A stretch of 64,000 nucleotides of DNA. It comes from JANMMJ01 sp964543235 (lineage in GTDB: Bacteria; Pseudomonadota; Alphaproteobacteria; Rhizobiales; Aestuariivirgaceae). Made by a program: the position numbers and the translations under genes. This document shows positions 17,219-25,673 of the stretch, in pieces (the first letter of the stretch is position 1; each line of letters begins with the position of its first letter). The notes under the pieces are model-generated. The model was not told the DNA's origin. It was given only the letters and a program-made list of their open reading frames with translations, and made no database searches. The stretch lies in contig CAZIXE010000012.1 of assembly GCA_964543235.1 (NCBI GenBank), positions 1 to 64,000 of the forward strand, read 5' to 3'.

Positions 17219-17578
17219 TCATTGCTCGCGACTCAGTCCCTTTTCCTGAAGTCGCGCCAGATAGTCGTTCCACTTTTTCTCGTAGTTTCGACCCAGATCC
17301 AAGAGATACGGCCAGGTGTAAATTCCAGTTGCGTGGCGATCGCTAAAGACCAGGCGGATTGCGTAATTACCAACCGGTTCGACCCGCTCCACCCTTACAG
17401 CCTTCTTGCCGGATACGGTCACTTCCTGCCCGGCGCCGTGTCCCTTCACTTCCGCGCTCGGGCTCTCGACGCGAAGGAATTCGGCAGCGTAAGAGTACGA
17501 CTCGTCGCCTTCAAACCGGACCAGCAGAATGTGGCCCTGATCCTTCAGGCGTATCTCGATCGGCCAGGCGTCATTCAT
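17219..17578 (-). CDS. DUF971 (gamma-butyrobetaine hydroxylase-like N-terminal domain) protein
   Basis: A 119-residue cytosolic protein with the DUF971 fold pattern, including an ending like YTWPYLLDLGRNYE. The domain is found alone in many proteobacteria and also at the N-terminus of gamma-butyrobetaine dioxygenase; some members are linked with iron-sulfur metabolism. The open frame runs 38 codons upstream through the Trm112-like gene, but the start at 17578 (overlapping that gene by 8 bases) gives the normal family N-terminus. Confidence 0.85.
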   Translation of the reverse strand: MNDAWPIEIRLKDQGHILLVRFEGDESYSYAAEFLRVESPSAEVKGHGAGQEVTVSGKKAVRVERVEPVGNYAIRLVFSDRHATGIYTWPYLLDLGRNYEKKWNDYLARLQEKGLSREQ

Positions 17579-17753
17579 TTTCCTCGAGTTCCCTTGCCTG
17601 ATCGGGCAACATGATTGGAATGCCCTCTCGGATGGGATAGGCAAGGCGCGCAGCTCGCGAGACCAATTCCTGTTTGTCCCGGTCATAAACAAGATGGACC
17701 CTGGTCAACGGGCATACTAACAGCTCAAGAAGCCTGGGGTCAGCCTCCCTCAT
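17571..17753 (-). CDS. Trm112 family protein (UPF0434)
   Basis: A 60-residue protein matching the bacterial Trm112/YcaR family: LLELLVCPLTRVHLVYD at the start and the YPIREGIPIMLPDQAR signature at the end. Only one of the usual zinc-ligand Cys is left, as in many bacterial members. It probably serves as a small partner for methyltransferases. It overlaps the downstream DUF971 gene and follows the Lon-N domain gene by 8 bases, suggesting an operon cnoX-lon domain-trm112-DUF971. Confidence 0.88.
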   Translation of the reverse strand: MREADPRLLELLVCPLTRVHLVYDRDKQELVSRAARLAYPIREGIPIMLPDQARELEENE

Positions 17754-17761
17754 GTTTCCGC

Positions 17762-18433
17762 CTATTGTAACCGGGGCGAGCTGCCCCCCTTGCTCCTTGC
17801 CAGGGCAATTTCAGTCAGGGCGACAAGGACCTCAGCCCTGGTCTTAAGGTCGGAGGCCTCCAGGAGAGCCTGCTTGTCGCGAGGCGAGTAGGGCGCCAGC
17901 AAGGATAGTGTATTGACCAGAGTCTCGGTCGAGGCTGCGTTGACCTGGTCCCAATCCGCACGAAGATCGTTGACATCGAGATAGTCGCGGAAAGCCCTGA
18001 GTACCGCAGGGCGGTCTACTTCCTCGACGCCGCTGTCCGCAACAAGATCGGTGGCGAAAATGCTGTAGTCAGCTTCGACGGTGCGATATGGCGTTACCGT
18101 CACCAGTTCTCGTTCGACGCGAAACCGGCACACGCCTGTCAAGGTAATCAGTATGCGGCTGTCCGGAGTCTCGGCATAGGATGTAATGCGGCCGGCGCAA
18201 CCGACCTTGCAGAGCTTCGGCCGCGCCATCAGGTCAGCCGTTTCCTCCATGGGTTGGATCATGCCGATGAGCCGTTCGCCGGCCATCGCGTCGCCAACCA
18301 TCTGCAGATATCGAGGTTCGAATACATTCAGCGGCAAATCCGCGCGGGGCAGGAGCAGCGCTCCCGGGAGCGGGAAGACCGGCAGCCGCCTTGGTAGGTC
18401 GTCGGCCGTCCTGTATCTGTCCAAGAAGCTCAT
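17762..18433 (-). CDS. LON N-terminal (substrate-binding) domain protein
   Basis: A 223-residue stand-alone Lon N-domain: LPVFPLPGALLLPRADLPLNVFEPRY at residues 17-42 is the family hallmark, with no ATPase or protease domain. Such proteins probably bind unfolded or substrate proteins in the cytosol. The start at 18433 (MSFLDRYR) is used; the open frame extends 24 codons into the end of cnoX, which is unlikely. Only 5 bases separate it from the cnoX stop. Confidence 0.85.
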   Translation of the reverse strand: MSFLDRYRTADDLPRRLPVFPLPGALLLPRADLPLNVFEPRYLQMVGDAMAGERLIGMIQPMEETADLMARPKLCKVGCAGRITSYAETPDSRILITLTGVCRFRVERELVTVTPYRTVEADYSIFATDLVADSGVEEVDRPAVLRAFRDYLDVNDLRADWDQVNAASTETLVNTLSLLAPYSPRDKQALLEASDLKTRAEVLVALTEIALARSKGGSSPRLQ

Positions 18434-18438
18434 GCCGC

Positions 18439-19371
18439 TCACGCAAACAGAATTGACGAAAGCTTTCGCCGTCCCAGGACCGTGCACTCGTCCTTCGGTC
18501 CCCACGCTTCAAAGAATTTCACAAGCTGCTTGCGTGCGGCCTCGTCATTCCAATCCCGCTTCTGCCTGACGATGGACAACAACTGATCGAGCGCCTCGGT
18601 ACGTCGGCCGGCCGCATTCAGTACGATGGCGAGGTCATAGCGCGCCTGGAAGTTCGCCGGGTCGCGTTCGACCTCCTGCTGTAATACGGCTACCTCGCTG
18701 GTGTCGACCGGATTTAGCGCCAAATCCAGCGCCGCTCTTGCACTCAGAATGGCTGGGTCGGATGCCTTCGAGGGCGGGACCAGTGCCAATGTGGCTTGCG
18801 CATTCTGCAGGTCACCGACCTCGATCTGACTGCGCGCAAGTCCGGCAAGCGCACCGGTATGTTCGCGGTCAACCTGCAGCACGGATGCAAATATCTGGGC
18901 AGCAGCCTGATAATCCTTCTGGGAAAAGGCCTCATTACCCTGTTCAACGGCGGCTGCCAGTTCCTCTGCCATATTGCCCTGGCTGCCAAGCCGATCAATG
19001 AACTGCCTGACCTGACCTTCCGGTAGGGCACCCATGAAACCGTCCACCGGCTGGCCATCTACGAAAGCATAGACCGCAGGAATGGACTGGATACGCATTT
19101 GCGATGCCAGCTGCTGGTTTTCATCGATGTTTATCTTGACGAGTCTCACCTTGCCATTGGCTTGCCTGACGACCTTCTCAAGAATCGGTGTCAGTTGCTT
19201 GCACGGGCCACACCAAGGCGCCCAGAAATCGACAAGAACCGGCACGCGACGCGAGGCATCTATCACGTCTGCCAAGAAGTTTCTGGTGTCGGAGTCCTTG
19301 ACAAGATCGGCCGGCGCGCTGGCGTTGCCAGTGGCCTGGCGGCTCGAACCCTGACCTATAATGGTATCCAT
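18439..19371 (-). CDS. cnoX: Thioredoxin-TPR co-chaperone (CnoX/YbbN-like)
   Basis: A 310-residue protein: a thioredoxin domain (residues 25-130) with an intact WCGPC active site, followed by TPR-like helical repeats (135-300). This is the architecture of CnoX/YbbN, a chaperedoxin that protects proteins from oxidation and hands them to GroEL/DnaK. The presence of CGPC means it may keep reductase activity, as in alphaproteobacterial CnoX, unlike the E. coli protein (SxxC). It leads the operon with the Lon-N domain protein. Confidence 0.9.
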   Translation of the reverse strand: MDTIIGQGSSRQATGNASAPADLVKDSDTRNFLADVIDASRRVPVLVDFWAPWCGPCKQLTPILEKVVRQANGKVRLVKINIDENQQLASQMRIQSIPAVYAFVDGQPVDGFMGALPEGQVRQFIDRLGSQGNMAEELAAAVEQGNEAFSQKDYQAAAQIFASVLQVDREHTGALAGLARSQIEVGDLQNAQATLALVPPSKASDPAILSARAALDLALNPVDTSEVAVLQQEVERDPANFQARYDLAIVLNAAGRRTEALDQLLSIVRQKRDWNDEAARKQLVKFFEAWGPKDECTVLGRRKLSSILFA

Positions 19372-19426
19372 GATCGTCTTGGCCTGTCTGTTCTATTGCT
19401 CGATAGATGGCGAAAGCACTCTGCTT

Positions 19427-19930
19427 TTACAACGGCTCGGTACTGACTGCCACTACCCGAGGCTCGTGACCGCAGGAGCGGATGAATGACAACAGGTCCT
19501 CCGCCCGTATCGTCGTGGTCGCATCGTTGCGCAGCGGGTGGTAGTTCAGCAATTCGTTCTGCATCATCCTCTCGTCGAGAATGACGTTGGCTCGCCTCTG
19601 TATGTCGTTGATCAGGCCAAAGGGCGTTACCGAGCCGGGCTCTACACCCAGGACGTCCATGAGAAGCTCAGGCTTGCCAAACGTCAGGCGTCGCGAACCG
19701 ATCCTGGCAGGTGCCGCCTTGAGATCGACCAGTGCGTCTTCAAGGCAGACGATGAGCCAGACTGCCCCCTTGTCATCTTTCAAGAAAAGATTCTTGCAAT
19801 GACCACCCGGGATCTGGCCGCGCAAGGCCCGCGCCTGCTCCACGGTGTGGACGGCGGCGTGCTCGCGGGTCACCGTGTGAATCCCAAGCTTCTGAAAACG
19901 TGCGAAAAGCTCCTCGCGCGTGGCGGGCAT
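19427..19930 (-). CDS. proX: Prolyl-tRNA deacylase (ProX/PrdX, YbaK-like)
   Basis: A 167-residue YbaK/EbsC-superfamily protein that trans-edits mischarged tRNA, typically Ala-tRNA(Pro) for the ProX/PrdX branch. The motifs GGHCKNLFLKDDKG (catalytic Lys region) and the VTPFGLIND loop are present. It is a stand-alone domain, as expected for species whose ProRS lacks the editing domain. It is separated from cnoX by 55 bases and has its own upstream spacer next to tRNA-Gly. Confidence 0.88.
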   Translation of the reverse strand: MPATREELFARFQKLGIHTVTREHAAVHTVEQARALRGQIPGGHCKNLFLKDDKGAVWLIVCLEDALVDLKAAPARIGSRRLTFGKPELLMDVLGVEPGSVTPFGLINDIQRRANVILDERMMQNELLNYHPLRNDATTTIRAEDLLSFIRSCGHEPRVVAVSTEPL

Positions 19931-20013
19931 AGCGGGACATGTCCGATGTTTCGTCGTGGTGCGAGGTTCCTATTGCATTTCGAGCGCGCTTGGGCAATAA
20001 GGCGCTCACTCAA

Positions 20014-20088
20014 GCGGGCGTAGCTCAGGGGTAGAGCACAACCTTGCCAAGGTTGGGGTCGCGCGTTCGAATCGCGTCGCCCGCTCCA
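20014..20088 (+). tRNA. tRNA-Gly (anticodon GCC)
   Basis: The cloverleaf is complete: acceptor GCGGGCG pairing with CGCCCGC, D-arm GCTC...GAGC, anticodon stem CAACC/GGTTG with loop TTGCCAA (anticodon GCC), T-arm GCGCG-TTCGAAT-CGCGT, discriminator T and an encoded CCA. 75 bases including CCA. Confidence 0.97.
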
Positions 20089-20198
20089 GTTCTCCAAGAC
20101 TTAGAAGATGCTTTATATGACAATTCCCCTATGAGGGGAGTGGTGGCAGCGGCGATGTCGAGCGACGGGACGATTGCGCACACCGCGGGAACACAGAT

Positions 20199-20783
20199 AT
20201 GACAGACAGGCTGGCCAGGGTCTTGGCGGCAATCGACAAAGCCAATCAGGCCGACCCGACCCAAGACGGCAGCGAGCCTGCAGCACTTAGGTATGGCCGG
20301 CGCATGTCGGCGACACTCGCACAAATTGCACCACATGCCAGTGAGTTGCTCGAGATCGCTGCACGGGCGCAGCACATCGAGAGATGGTTAATTCCACGAA
20401 AGTCATATCCAGACGGCCGTATCGGTTATTTGACATGGCGTAAGGAATTGCAGCGGCACCATGCGCGGCGAACGGGCGATATCATGGCGGCGCATGGTTA
20501 TGACAGTGCCGATATTGACAGGGTTGGCGCTCTCATCCGCAAGGAGCGGCTGAAGCATGACCCCGAAGTGCAATTGCTGGAAGATGTCATTTGTCTCGTT
20601 TTTTTGCAGTTTGAAGCTGCGCATTTCATCGAAAAACATGAAGACGAAAAGGTTCGCGAGATTCTCGCCAAGACAGCCAAGAAGATGTCTGACACTGGTC
20701 TTCGCGCCGCGGCCGCCCTTGAGCTGCCGCCAAGGTTGAGACGACTGTTTACAGAGGCTTTGGCCTCAGCAGGCATTTCCTGA
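20199..20783 (+). CDS. DUF4202 family protein
   Basis: A 194-residue, mostly helical cytosolic protein with the DUF4202 pattern: IERWLIPRKSYPDGRIGYLTWR near residue 60 and EDVICLVFLQFE near residue 127. Function is unknown. His and acidic residues (HH at about 87, E...E around 127-137, FIEKHED at 142-148) recall HD-type or metal-dependent helical enzymes, but that is only an impression. It follows tRNA-Gly by 110 bases, which include a small hairpin (TCCCCT-ATG-AGGGGA). Confidence 0.8.
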   Translation: MTDRLARVLAAIDKANQADPTQDGSEPAALRYGRRMSATLAQIAPHASELLEIAARAQHIERWLIPRKSYPDGRIGYLTWRKELQRHHARRTGDIMAAHGYDSADIDRVGALIRKERLKHDPEVQLLEDVICLVFLQFEAAHFIEKHEDEKVREILAKTAKKMSDTGLRAAAALELPPRLRRLFTEALASAGIS

Positions 20784-21100
20784 AGGGTTCATTCTCACGC
20801 AAGACGGCGGTCGCGCCCGATGCCAGCGCTCGCTTTCGTCATCAGACTGCTGCCCATGCCAACATTTCGCAACCAGCAGTGTGCCGCTACGTCATAATTC
20901 CTCACAAGCCGCCGAGTCTACGCGTCGCTTGAACTCGATAGCAAAGTTCTCCGCCGCAAAGCCGTTTGATCTCGAGCCATTCGGCTGATGTTGCAGGTCA
21001 AGCAATTGTCAAAAGCCCCGGGAGGGCTGCCAAAGTGAGCGATGTCTTCGGGCGTGGGGGTGCGTTGTGGCGGCACCGGCGCATTAAGAGCGGAATGGCT

Positions 21101-21129
21101 TTGACAGGAGTGTTGAGGCGTTACATACT
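21101..21129 (+). promoter_or_regulatory. Sigma-70-type promoter of the acid-sugar operon
   Basis: TTGACA (21101-21106) and CATACT (21124-21129) with a 17-base spacer, giving a predicted start near 21136, 15 bases before the gntR ATG. A TATAAT also occurs at 21132-21137 but lacks a properly spaced -35. Confidence 0.6.
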
Positions 21130-21148
21130 GGTATAATAGGAATACCAG
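21128..21148. promoter_or_regulatory. Probable GntR operator
   Basis: CTGGTAT and ATACCAG form a perfect 7-base dyad with a 7-base centre. It overlaps the end of the -10 element and the predicted transcription start, directly before the GntR gene. The TGGT...ACCA half-sites fit the FadR-subfamily style of operator. Autorepression, relieved by a pathway intermediate, is the natural reading. Confidence 0.65.
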
Positions 21149-21150
21149 AA

Positions 21151-21858
21151 ATGACTGCAGTCAGGCGATCCAGGCTTTTCGAGCAGATCTCCGAGCGGTT
21201 GGAACACCGCATCCGAGACAATGAACTCGAGCCGGGCGCCGAACTTCCCTCGGAACGCGACCTGATGCGGGAGTTCGGGTGCGGACGAACCGCAGTAAGG
21301 GAAGCGCTGTTTCATCTGCAGCGAATGGGTCTTGTCGAACTTCGCGCCGGGACCAGGGCGCGGGTCACGACGCCGAGTCCCGAAGCTGTAATGAACTCGC
21401 TAGCCGGGAGCGCTCGCTACCTGCTGTCGGCACCGGACGGGATGCGGCATTTTCAGGATGCCCGACGCTTCTTTGAATCAGGTCTCGCACGCGATGCGGC
21501 GCGAATTGCAACGGAAGAAGACATCGACCGGCTGCGCGAGGCGCTGGAGGCCAACAGGGCCGCTATCGGTGACATCAAGCGATTCGAGCGGGCAGACGTG
21601 GCATTTCATTTCGCGATCGCGCAGATCCCCCGTAATCCAATCTATGAGGCGCTGCATGCGGCGATCATCGAGTGGCTGATCGATCAACGTCAGGTGACCT
21701 TGAGTTATCCCGGTCAGAACCGCGTGGCCTTTGCAGCACATGAAGCCATTTACGAGGCCATCGCGCGGCACGATGAGGAGGGGGCGGCGCGGCTGATGGG
21801 CGAACACCTGGACCAGGTGGCAAAGCTCTATTGGCAAGTCCGCGCGGCAAGCTCATGA
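21151..21858 (+). CDS. GntR/FadR family transcriptional regulator
   Basis: A 235-residue regulator: winged helix-turn-helix at residues 5-72 (LPSERDLMREFGCGRTAVRE) followed by an FCD ligand-binding domain (residues 85-225) of the FadR/VanR type that typically senses small organic acids. First gene of the sugar-acid operon; its own start overlaps a dyad that is probably its operator. Its stop overlaps the next ATG (ATGA), so it is co-translated with the catabolic genes and probably autoregulated. Confidence 0.9.
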   Translation: MTAVRRSRLFEQISERLEHRIRDNELEPGAELPSERDLMREFGCGRTAVREALFHLQRMGLVELRAGTRARVTTPSPEAVMNSLAGSARYLLSAPDGMRHFQDARRFFESGLARDAARIATEEDIDRLREALEANRAAIGDIKRFERADVAFHFAIAQIPRNPIYEALHAAIIEWLIDQRQVTLSYPGQNRVAFAAHEAIYEAIARHDEEGAARLMGEHLDQVAKLYWQVRAASS

Positions 21859-22172
21859 GCGGGTACGTAATCATCGTTGATTTCAGGCTTCGCCCGGGCA
21901 GCATGGATGCCTTCCGCGAACTGGTCGACGCTAACGCCGCGGATTCCTGCAGGCTGGAGTCCGGTTGTCGCCGATTCGATGTCCTGGTTCCGGTGGCCGA
22001 GCCCGACCGGATCGTTCTTTACGAGATCTATAATGATCGCGATGCATTCGAGGCACATCTGAACACTCCCCACTTCGCGTCATTCAATAGGGAGAGCAGC
22101 CCGCTGGTTGCGACCAAGTCAGTTAGCGAATTTGCTCTCGGCTGCGAGGGCTCCGCCACGGCGACCCTGTAG
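21855..22172 (+). CDS. ABM-domain protein (putative quinol monooxygenase, YgiN-like)
   Basis: A 105-residue ferredoxin-like alpha/beta protein of the antibiotic biosynthesis monooxygenase (ABM) superfamily: GYVIIVDFRLRPG at the start, CRRFDVLVP and VLYEIYNDRDAFEAH in the middle. Such small dimers act as cofactor-free oxygenases, or as isomerase-like partners in sugar pathways (compare the L-rhamnose mutarotase fold). The start at 21855 gives an ATGA overlap with gntR. In this operon a role in epimerising or isomerising a sugar-acid intermediate is as plausible as oxygenation. Confidence 0.75.
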   Translation: MSGYVIIVDFRLRPGSMDAFRELVDANAADSCRLESGCRRFDVLVPVAEPDRIVLYEIYNDRDAFEAHLNTPHFASFNRESSPLVATKSVSEFALGCEGSATATL

Positions 22173-22181
22173 GAACCAGCA

Positions 22182-22961
22182 ATGCCGCGCACCGACCTCA
22201 AGGACATGACGAAGACAAGGACCCTCAAGGTCGGGCACTTCATCGTCGAGTTCGCGACACCGGGTATCGGTCACGTGCTGAAAGCGGCGGGCTGCGATTT
22301 CGCATTGTTTGATCTCGAGCACTCGGGCTTCGGATTCGAGACGGTCAAGAGCGCCATTCGCTACTTCGAGGCGGCTGGCGTGGCACCGATTGTGAGGGTG
22401 CCTTCCAAAGACTACCATCATATCGCGCGCGCCTGCGACATGGGGGCTGAAGGAATCATGGTTCCCATGGTCAACAACGCTGCCGAAGCGCTAAGCATCC
22501 TTGATTGCATGAAGTACTATCCACTCGGCAAACGCGGTGTCGCACTCGGCGTTGCGCACGACAACTACGGGACCGGCCCGGTGCCGGAGAAGCTCGCCAC
22601 AGCAAACAATCACACCACCCTTTTCTGCCAGATTGAAACCGCCGAAGGGGCGGAAAATGCTGAAGCCATTGCGGCAGTGGATGGCGTCGATGTGCTGTGG
22701 GTCGGTCATTTTGACCTCTCGGTGTCGCTGGGCATCCCGGGGCAGTTCGAGCATCCGAAGTTTCTTGGGGCCATCGAGCGCGCAGTCGCCGCCGCGAAAA
22801 AGCATGGAAAGGCCTTGGGCCGCCTGGTTCCGACAACCGATCTTGGTGTCAGTCTCTACAGGCAGGGCTTCGATTTCTGCTGTTACTCTGGCGATGTCTG
22901 GGTGCTTCGCGATGCATTGGGCGAGGCTGTCCGAAAAATCAGGGAGGGCTGCCGTCCATGA
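22182..22961 (+). CDS. HpcH/HpaI family aldolase
   Basis: A 259-residue class II pyruvate-type aldolase. Typical motifs: FALFDLEHSGFGFETV near residue 40, a basic PIVRVPS strand, DMGAEGIMVPMV, CQIETAEG (metal-binding Glu) and VGHFDLSVSLGIPG (metal Asp). Family members cleave 2-keto-3-deoxy sugar acids or 4-hydroxy-2-oxo acids to pyruvate and an aldehyde. Its substrate here would be a ketoacid produced within the operon. It overlaps the following dehydrogenase as ATGA. Substrate identity cannot be read from the sequence. Confidence 0.85.
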   Translation: MPRTDLKDMTKTRTLKVGHFIVEFATPGIGHVLKAAGCDFALFDLEHSGFGFETVKSAIRYFEAAGVAPIVRVPSKDYHHIARACDMGAEGIMVPMVNNAAEALSILDCMKYYPLGKRGVALGVAHDNYGTGPVPEKLATANNHTTLFCQIETAEGAENAEAIAAVDGVDVLWVGHFDLSVSLGIPGQFEHPKFLGAIERAVAAAKKHGKALGRLVPTTDLGVSLYRQGFDFCCYSGDVWVLRDALGEAVRKIREGCRP

Positions 22962-24007
22962 CGCCGCACTTCCGGGTCGCTCTCTCCGGTGATTTCAAGA
23001 AGCCGGACGGCTCGCCGGTATTTCCCGACTTCGACGTCACTCCGCTCGCCAATGCGGTGGGCATCGAGATGGCCTATTTGAGCGGCACGTCGCCCATTCC
23101 GGCTGATGAACTCGCAAATTTCGACGCGCTCATACTGCTCAGTGGCCGTTTCGCCGCCGAGAGCATTCCAGGCGATGGCCGGCTGTCGGTCGTTGCGAGA
23201 TTCGGGGTAGGCTACGACAATGTCGATGTCCAGGCGTGTACTCAGAGCGATGTGGCTCTGGTCATTACCCCCGACGGGGTACGACGCCCGGTCGCGGTGT
23301 CGATCATCACCTTCATTCTGGCCCTGTCGGGCAAGCTCCTGGCCAAGGACCGGTTGGCGCGCATGGGACCGGCCGGATTTGCGGCGCGCGGAGAGCATAT
23401 GGGTGTAGGGCTCGTGGGCAGGACCCTCGGTTCGATCGGTGTCGGCAACATCGGTGCTGAGATGTTCCGGCTGGCGCGGCCGTTCGACATGAGGTTCATT
23501 GCGCATGACCCCTATGCCGATCCGATCGCGGTGAAGGAGCTTGGCATCGAACTGATGCCGATCGAAGAAGTTTTCGCACGGGCGGACTTCTTGACGGTCA
23601 ATTGCCCGCTAACGGCCGAGACGCAACATCTCGTCAATGCCGAAAGGCTCAGCCTGATGAAACCCACCGCCTACTTCATCAACACGGCGCGGGGTCCAAT
23701 TGTGGACCAGAGAGCCCTCACCAAGGTTCTCCAGGAGCGGCGTATTGCCGGAGCAGGGCTCGATGTGTTCGAGCAGGAGCCGACCGATGCCAACGATCCG
23801 CTGCTCAAGTTGGACAATGTGGTGCTGGCTCCGCACGCGTTGTGCTGGACTGATCAGTGCTTTGCCGGAAACGGTGCTGCAGATGTGAAGGCGGTGCTGG
23901 ACGTCCAGCACGGGCGAGTGCCGCGCGGTGTGGTCAATCGACAAGTACTTGAGTCAGAGGGGTTCAGAGCCAAGCTAGAAGCCTATCGGAATCGCTTTGG
24001 CAACTAG
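22958..24007 (+). CDS. D-isomer-specific 2-hydroxyacid dehydrogenase
   Basis: A 349-residue NAD(P)-dependent dehydrogenase. The catalytic Arg lies in VVARFGVGYDNVD, the Rossmann motif is GVGNIG, and the second catalytic zone is NTARGPIVDQ with APHALCWTDQ giving the catalytic His. It would oxidise a 2-hydroxy acid (or reduce a 2-keto acid) derived from the imported sugar acid. ATGA overlap with the aldolase suggests a tight functional pair. A Gfo/Idh-type oxidoreductase or oxidoisomerase, usual in related acid-sugar pathways, is not present in the window. Confidence 0.88.
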   Translation: MTPHFRVALSGDFKKPDGSPVFPDFDVTPLANAVGIEMAYLSGTSPIPADELANFDALILLSGRFAAESIPGDGRLSVVARFGVGYDNVDVQACTQSDVALVITPDGVRRPVAVSIITFILALSGKLLAKDRLARMGPAGFAARGEHMGVGLVGRTLGSIGVGNIGAEMFRLARPFDMRFIAHDPYADPIAVKELGIELMPIEEVFARADFLTVNCPLTAETQHLVNAERLSLMKPTAYFINTARGPIVDQRALTKVLQERRIAGAGLDVFEQEPTDANDPLLKLDNVVLAPHALCWTDQCFAGNGAADVKAVLDVQHGRVPRGVVNRQVLESEGFRAKLEAYRNRFGN

Positions 24008-24081
24008 GAGATTCGGCGCTGTGGTGCGCCGTGACAGTGGAGTGGCTGCGGATGGCGGTCGTCCAGATATGGGAGGAAGTC

Positions 24082-25530
24082 ATGGTTACCAGACGAGATA
24101 TTGGCAAGTTTGGTCTTGCTGCGACCTTTGTGGCGGCGGGTGGAAAGGCCGCGTGGGCTGAGTCCGCTGCGGAAGTCGCCGTTCGCGAGGCCCAGAAATA
24201 CAAGGGCCTGTCGATCACCATCGTGTGGGAAGCGGGACTGCAGTCACTCGACCCACTGAATTTCTCCGGGCCCAAGTGGAAAGAGCTCACGGGTATAGAC
24301 GTCAAGGTCGTAGAAGTGCCGGTCGCCGAGATGTTCACCAAGATCATGCAAGAATACCGCGCAGGCACAGGAGCATACGACGCTCTCAACGTTATCCCTT
24401 CCTGGATGCCCGATCTTGCCAATGCGGGGGCACTCGAGGTGCTCGACCCCTATGTTGACAAGTATGGCTTCCGCGAGGAGCTGCAGAAGATCGCGCCAAC
24501 CTACCGCGACAACCAGATGATGGTGGACGGCAAGATCTTCGGGTTCCCCGACGATGGCGACGTATTCTTGATGTACTACCGGAAGGACATGCTGGGTGAT
24601 CCGGCAATCCAGGCCGCCTACAAGGAAAAATTCGGCGCGGACCTGCCCGTGCCACCAACCACCTGGAAGGATTTCGACCAGGTTGCGCAGTTCATCACCG
24701 AACATACCGGCGGCAATCCTTACGGCGCGGCGTTCTTCCGAGAGGCCGGCTATGGCAACTTCATGTTCCAGGAGCGCTTCCGCAATGAGGGCGGCAAGTT
24801 CTTCGACGGCGAAAGCATGAAAGCGACGATCAACTCACCGGCTGGAGTCAAAGTTTTCAACGACTGGCTCGCGGAGAATAAGTTTGGTCCGCCCGGCGTC
24901 GAGCAATGGGGCTTTGTCGAGAACCTCGCGGCCTTCCTGCAGGGCCAGACAGCCATGACCATCTCGTGGCCACCTTACGGCCGGTGGGCGGCGGGCTACG
25001 GCACCGAACAAGAGGTCATGAGCTGGGTTCCAAAATCCACGATCGCTGGCAAGGTTGGCTACGCCCTGCCGCCAGGAGGACATCCCCAGCTTGCTGCCGG
25101 CTTTGCGCTGTCGGTGGCTTCGACGTCCAAGAACAAGGATGCGGCCTACCTGTTCATCCAGTGGTTGAACAGCGAAGAAGTAAGTCTGCAACGCGTGCAA
25201 CTGCCCTACGCATTGCGCGATCCTTTCCGGGACTCGCATTTCACCAGTCCCGAATATCTGGCAAAGTGGCCAGATGCGAAGGACTATCTTGCCGCCCTCC
25301 AGGCCGGCGCCAATTCCGGACTGCTCGACCTGTCGCTGCTCCAGACCGACAAATACGAAGAGGTGCTGCGCCAATCAGTATCGAAACTCTGGGCCGGAGA
25401 GGATCCGCAGTCGATCCTCGACACGGCGGCGGCTGAATGGGACGCGATTACAGAACGGATCGGCGTCGACAAGCAGAAGGCTGTGTACAACAGCTGGGCC
25501 GCCAAGTCGGGTGCATATCCGAAGATGTAA
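24082..25530 (+). CDS. ABC sugar transporter substrate-binding protein (CUT1)
   Basis: A 482-residue extracytoplasmic binding protein (family 1, MalE/UgpB-like). The N-terminus TRRDIGKFGLAAT looks like a twin-arginine export signal, with cleavage after AWA near residue 28. The start at 24082 has GGGAGG 5 bases ahead; the open frame begins 17 codons earlier but without a ribosome binding site. 74 bases separate it from the dehydrogenase, enough for a second promoter. The ligand is presumably a sugar acid, lactone or the parent glycoside. Confidence 0.9.
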   Translation: MVTRRDIGKFGLAATFVAAGGKAAWAESAAEVAVREAQKYKGLSITIVWEAGLQSLDPLNFSGPKWKELTGIDVKVVEVPVAEMFTKIMQEYRAGTGAYDALNVIPSWMPDLANAGALEVLDPYVDKYGFREELQKIAPTYRDNQMMVDGKIFGFPDDGDVFLMYYRKDMLGDPAIQAAYKEKFGADLPVPPTTWKDFDQVAQFITEHTGGNPYGAAFFREAGYGNFMFQERFRNEGGKFFDGESMKATINSPAGVKVFNDWLAENKFGPPGVEQWGFVENLAAFLQGQTAMTISWPPYGRWAAGYGTEQEVMSWVPKSTIAGKVGYALPPGGHPQLAAGFALSVASTSKNKDAAYLFIQWLNSEEVSLQRVQLPYALRDPFRDSHFTSPEYLAKWPDAKDYLAALQAGANSGLLDLSLLQTDKYEEVLRQSVSKLWAGEDPQSILDTAAAEWDAITERIGVDKQKAVYNSWAAKSGAYPKM

Positions 25531-25552
25531 GCGAACGCCATCAACCACACCA

Positions 25553-25647
25553 GTCATCCCCGGGCTTGTCACGGGGACCCATGGTTCCGCGTTCCCGACC
25601 TCGGTGTCTGTGGCACCATGGGTCGCCGGGCAAGGCCCGGCGATGAC
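25553..25647. repeat. REP-like palindromic element between binding-protein and permease genes
   Basis: The outer arms GTCATC...GACCCATGG (25553-25584) and CCATGGGTC...GATGAC (25616-25647) are inverted copies of one another, and each arm is itself a GC-rich hairpin (CCGGGC-AAG-GCCCGG in the right arm). The whole folds as a three-stem structure. It resembles the dispersed intergenic palindromes known from alphaproteobacterial genomes. It lies inside an operon just after the binding-protein stop, where it may protect the upstream message and lower permease expression, as REP does in malE-malF of E. coli. It is the only copy I see in this window. Confidence 0.8.
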
Positions 25648-25673
25648 ACCGTCGGTCAATCTGCCGGACCAGC

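Larger units (their letters stand above)
20784..21150. other. Intergenic region upstream of the GntR-led operon
   Basis: 367 bases with no supported gene in its first 300 bases. The last 50 bases hold the promoter and operator of the catabolic operon. Confidence 0.6.
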
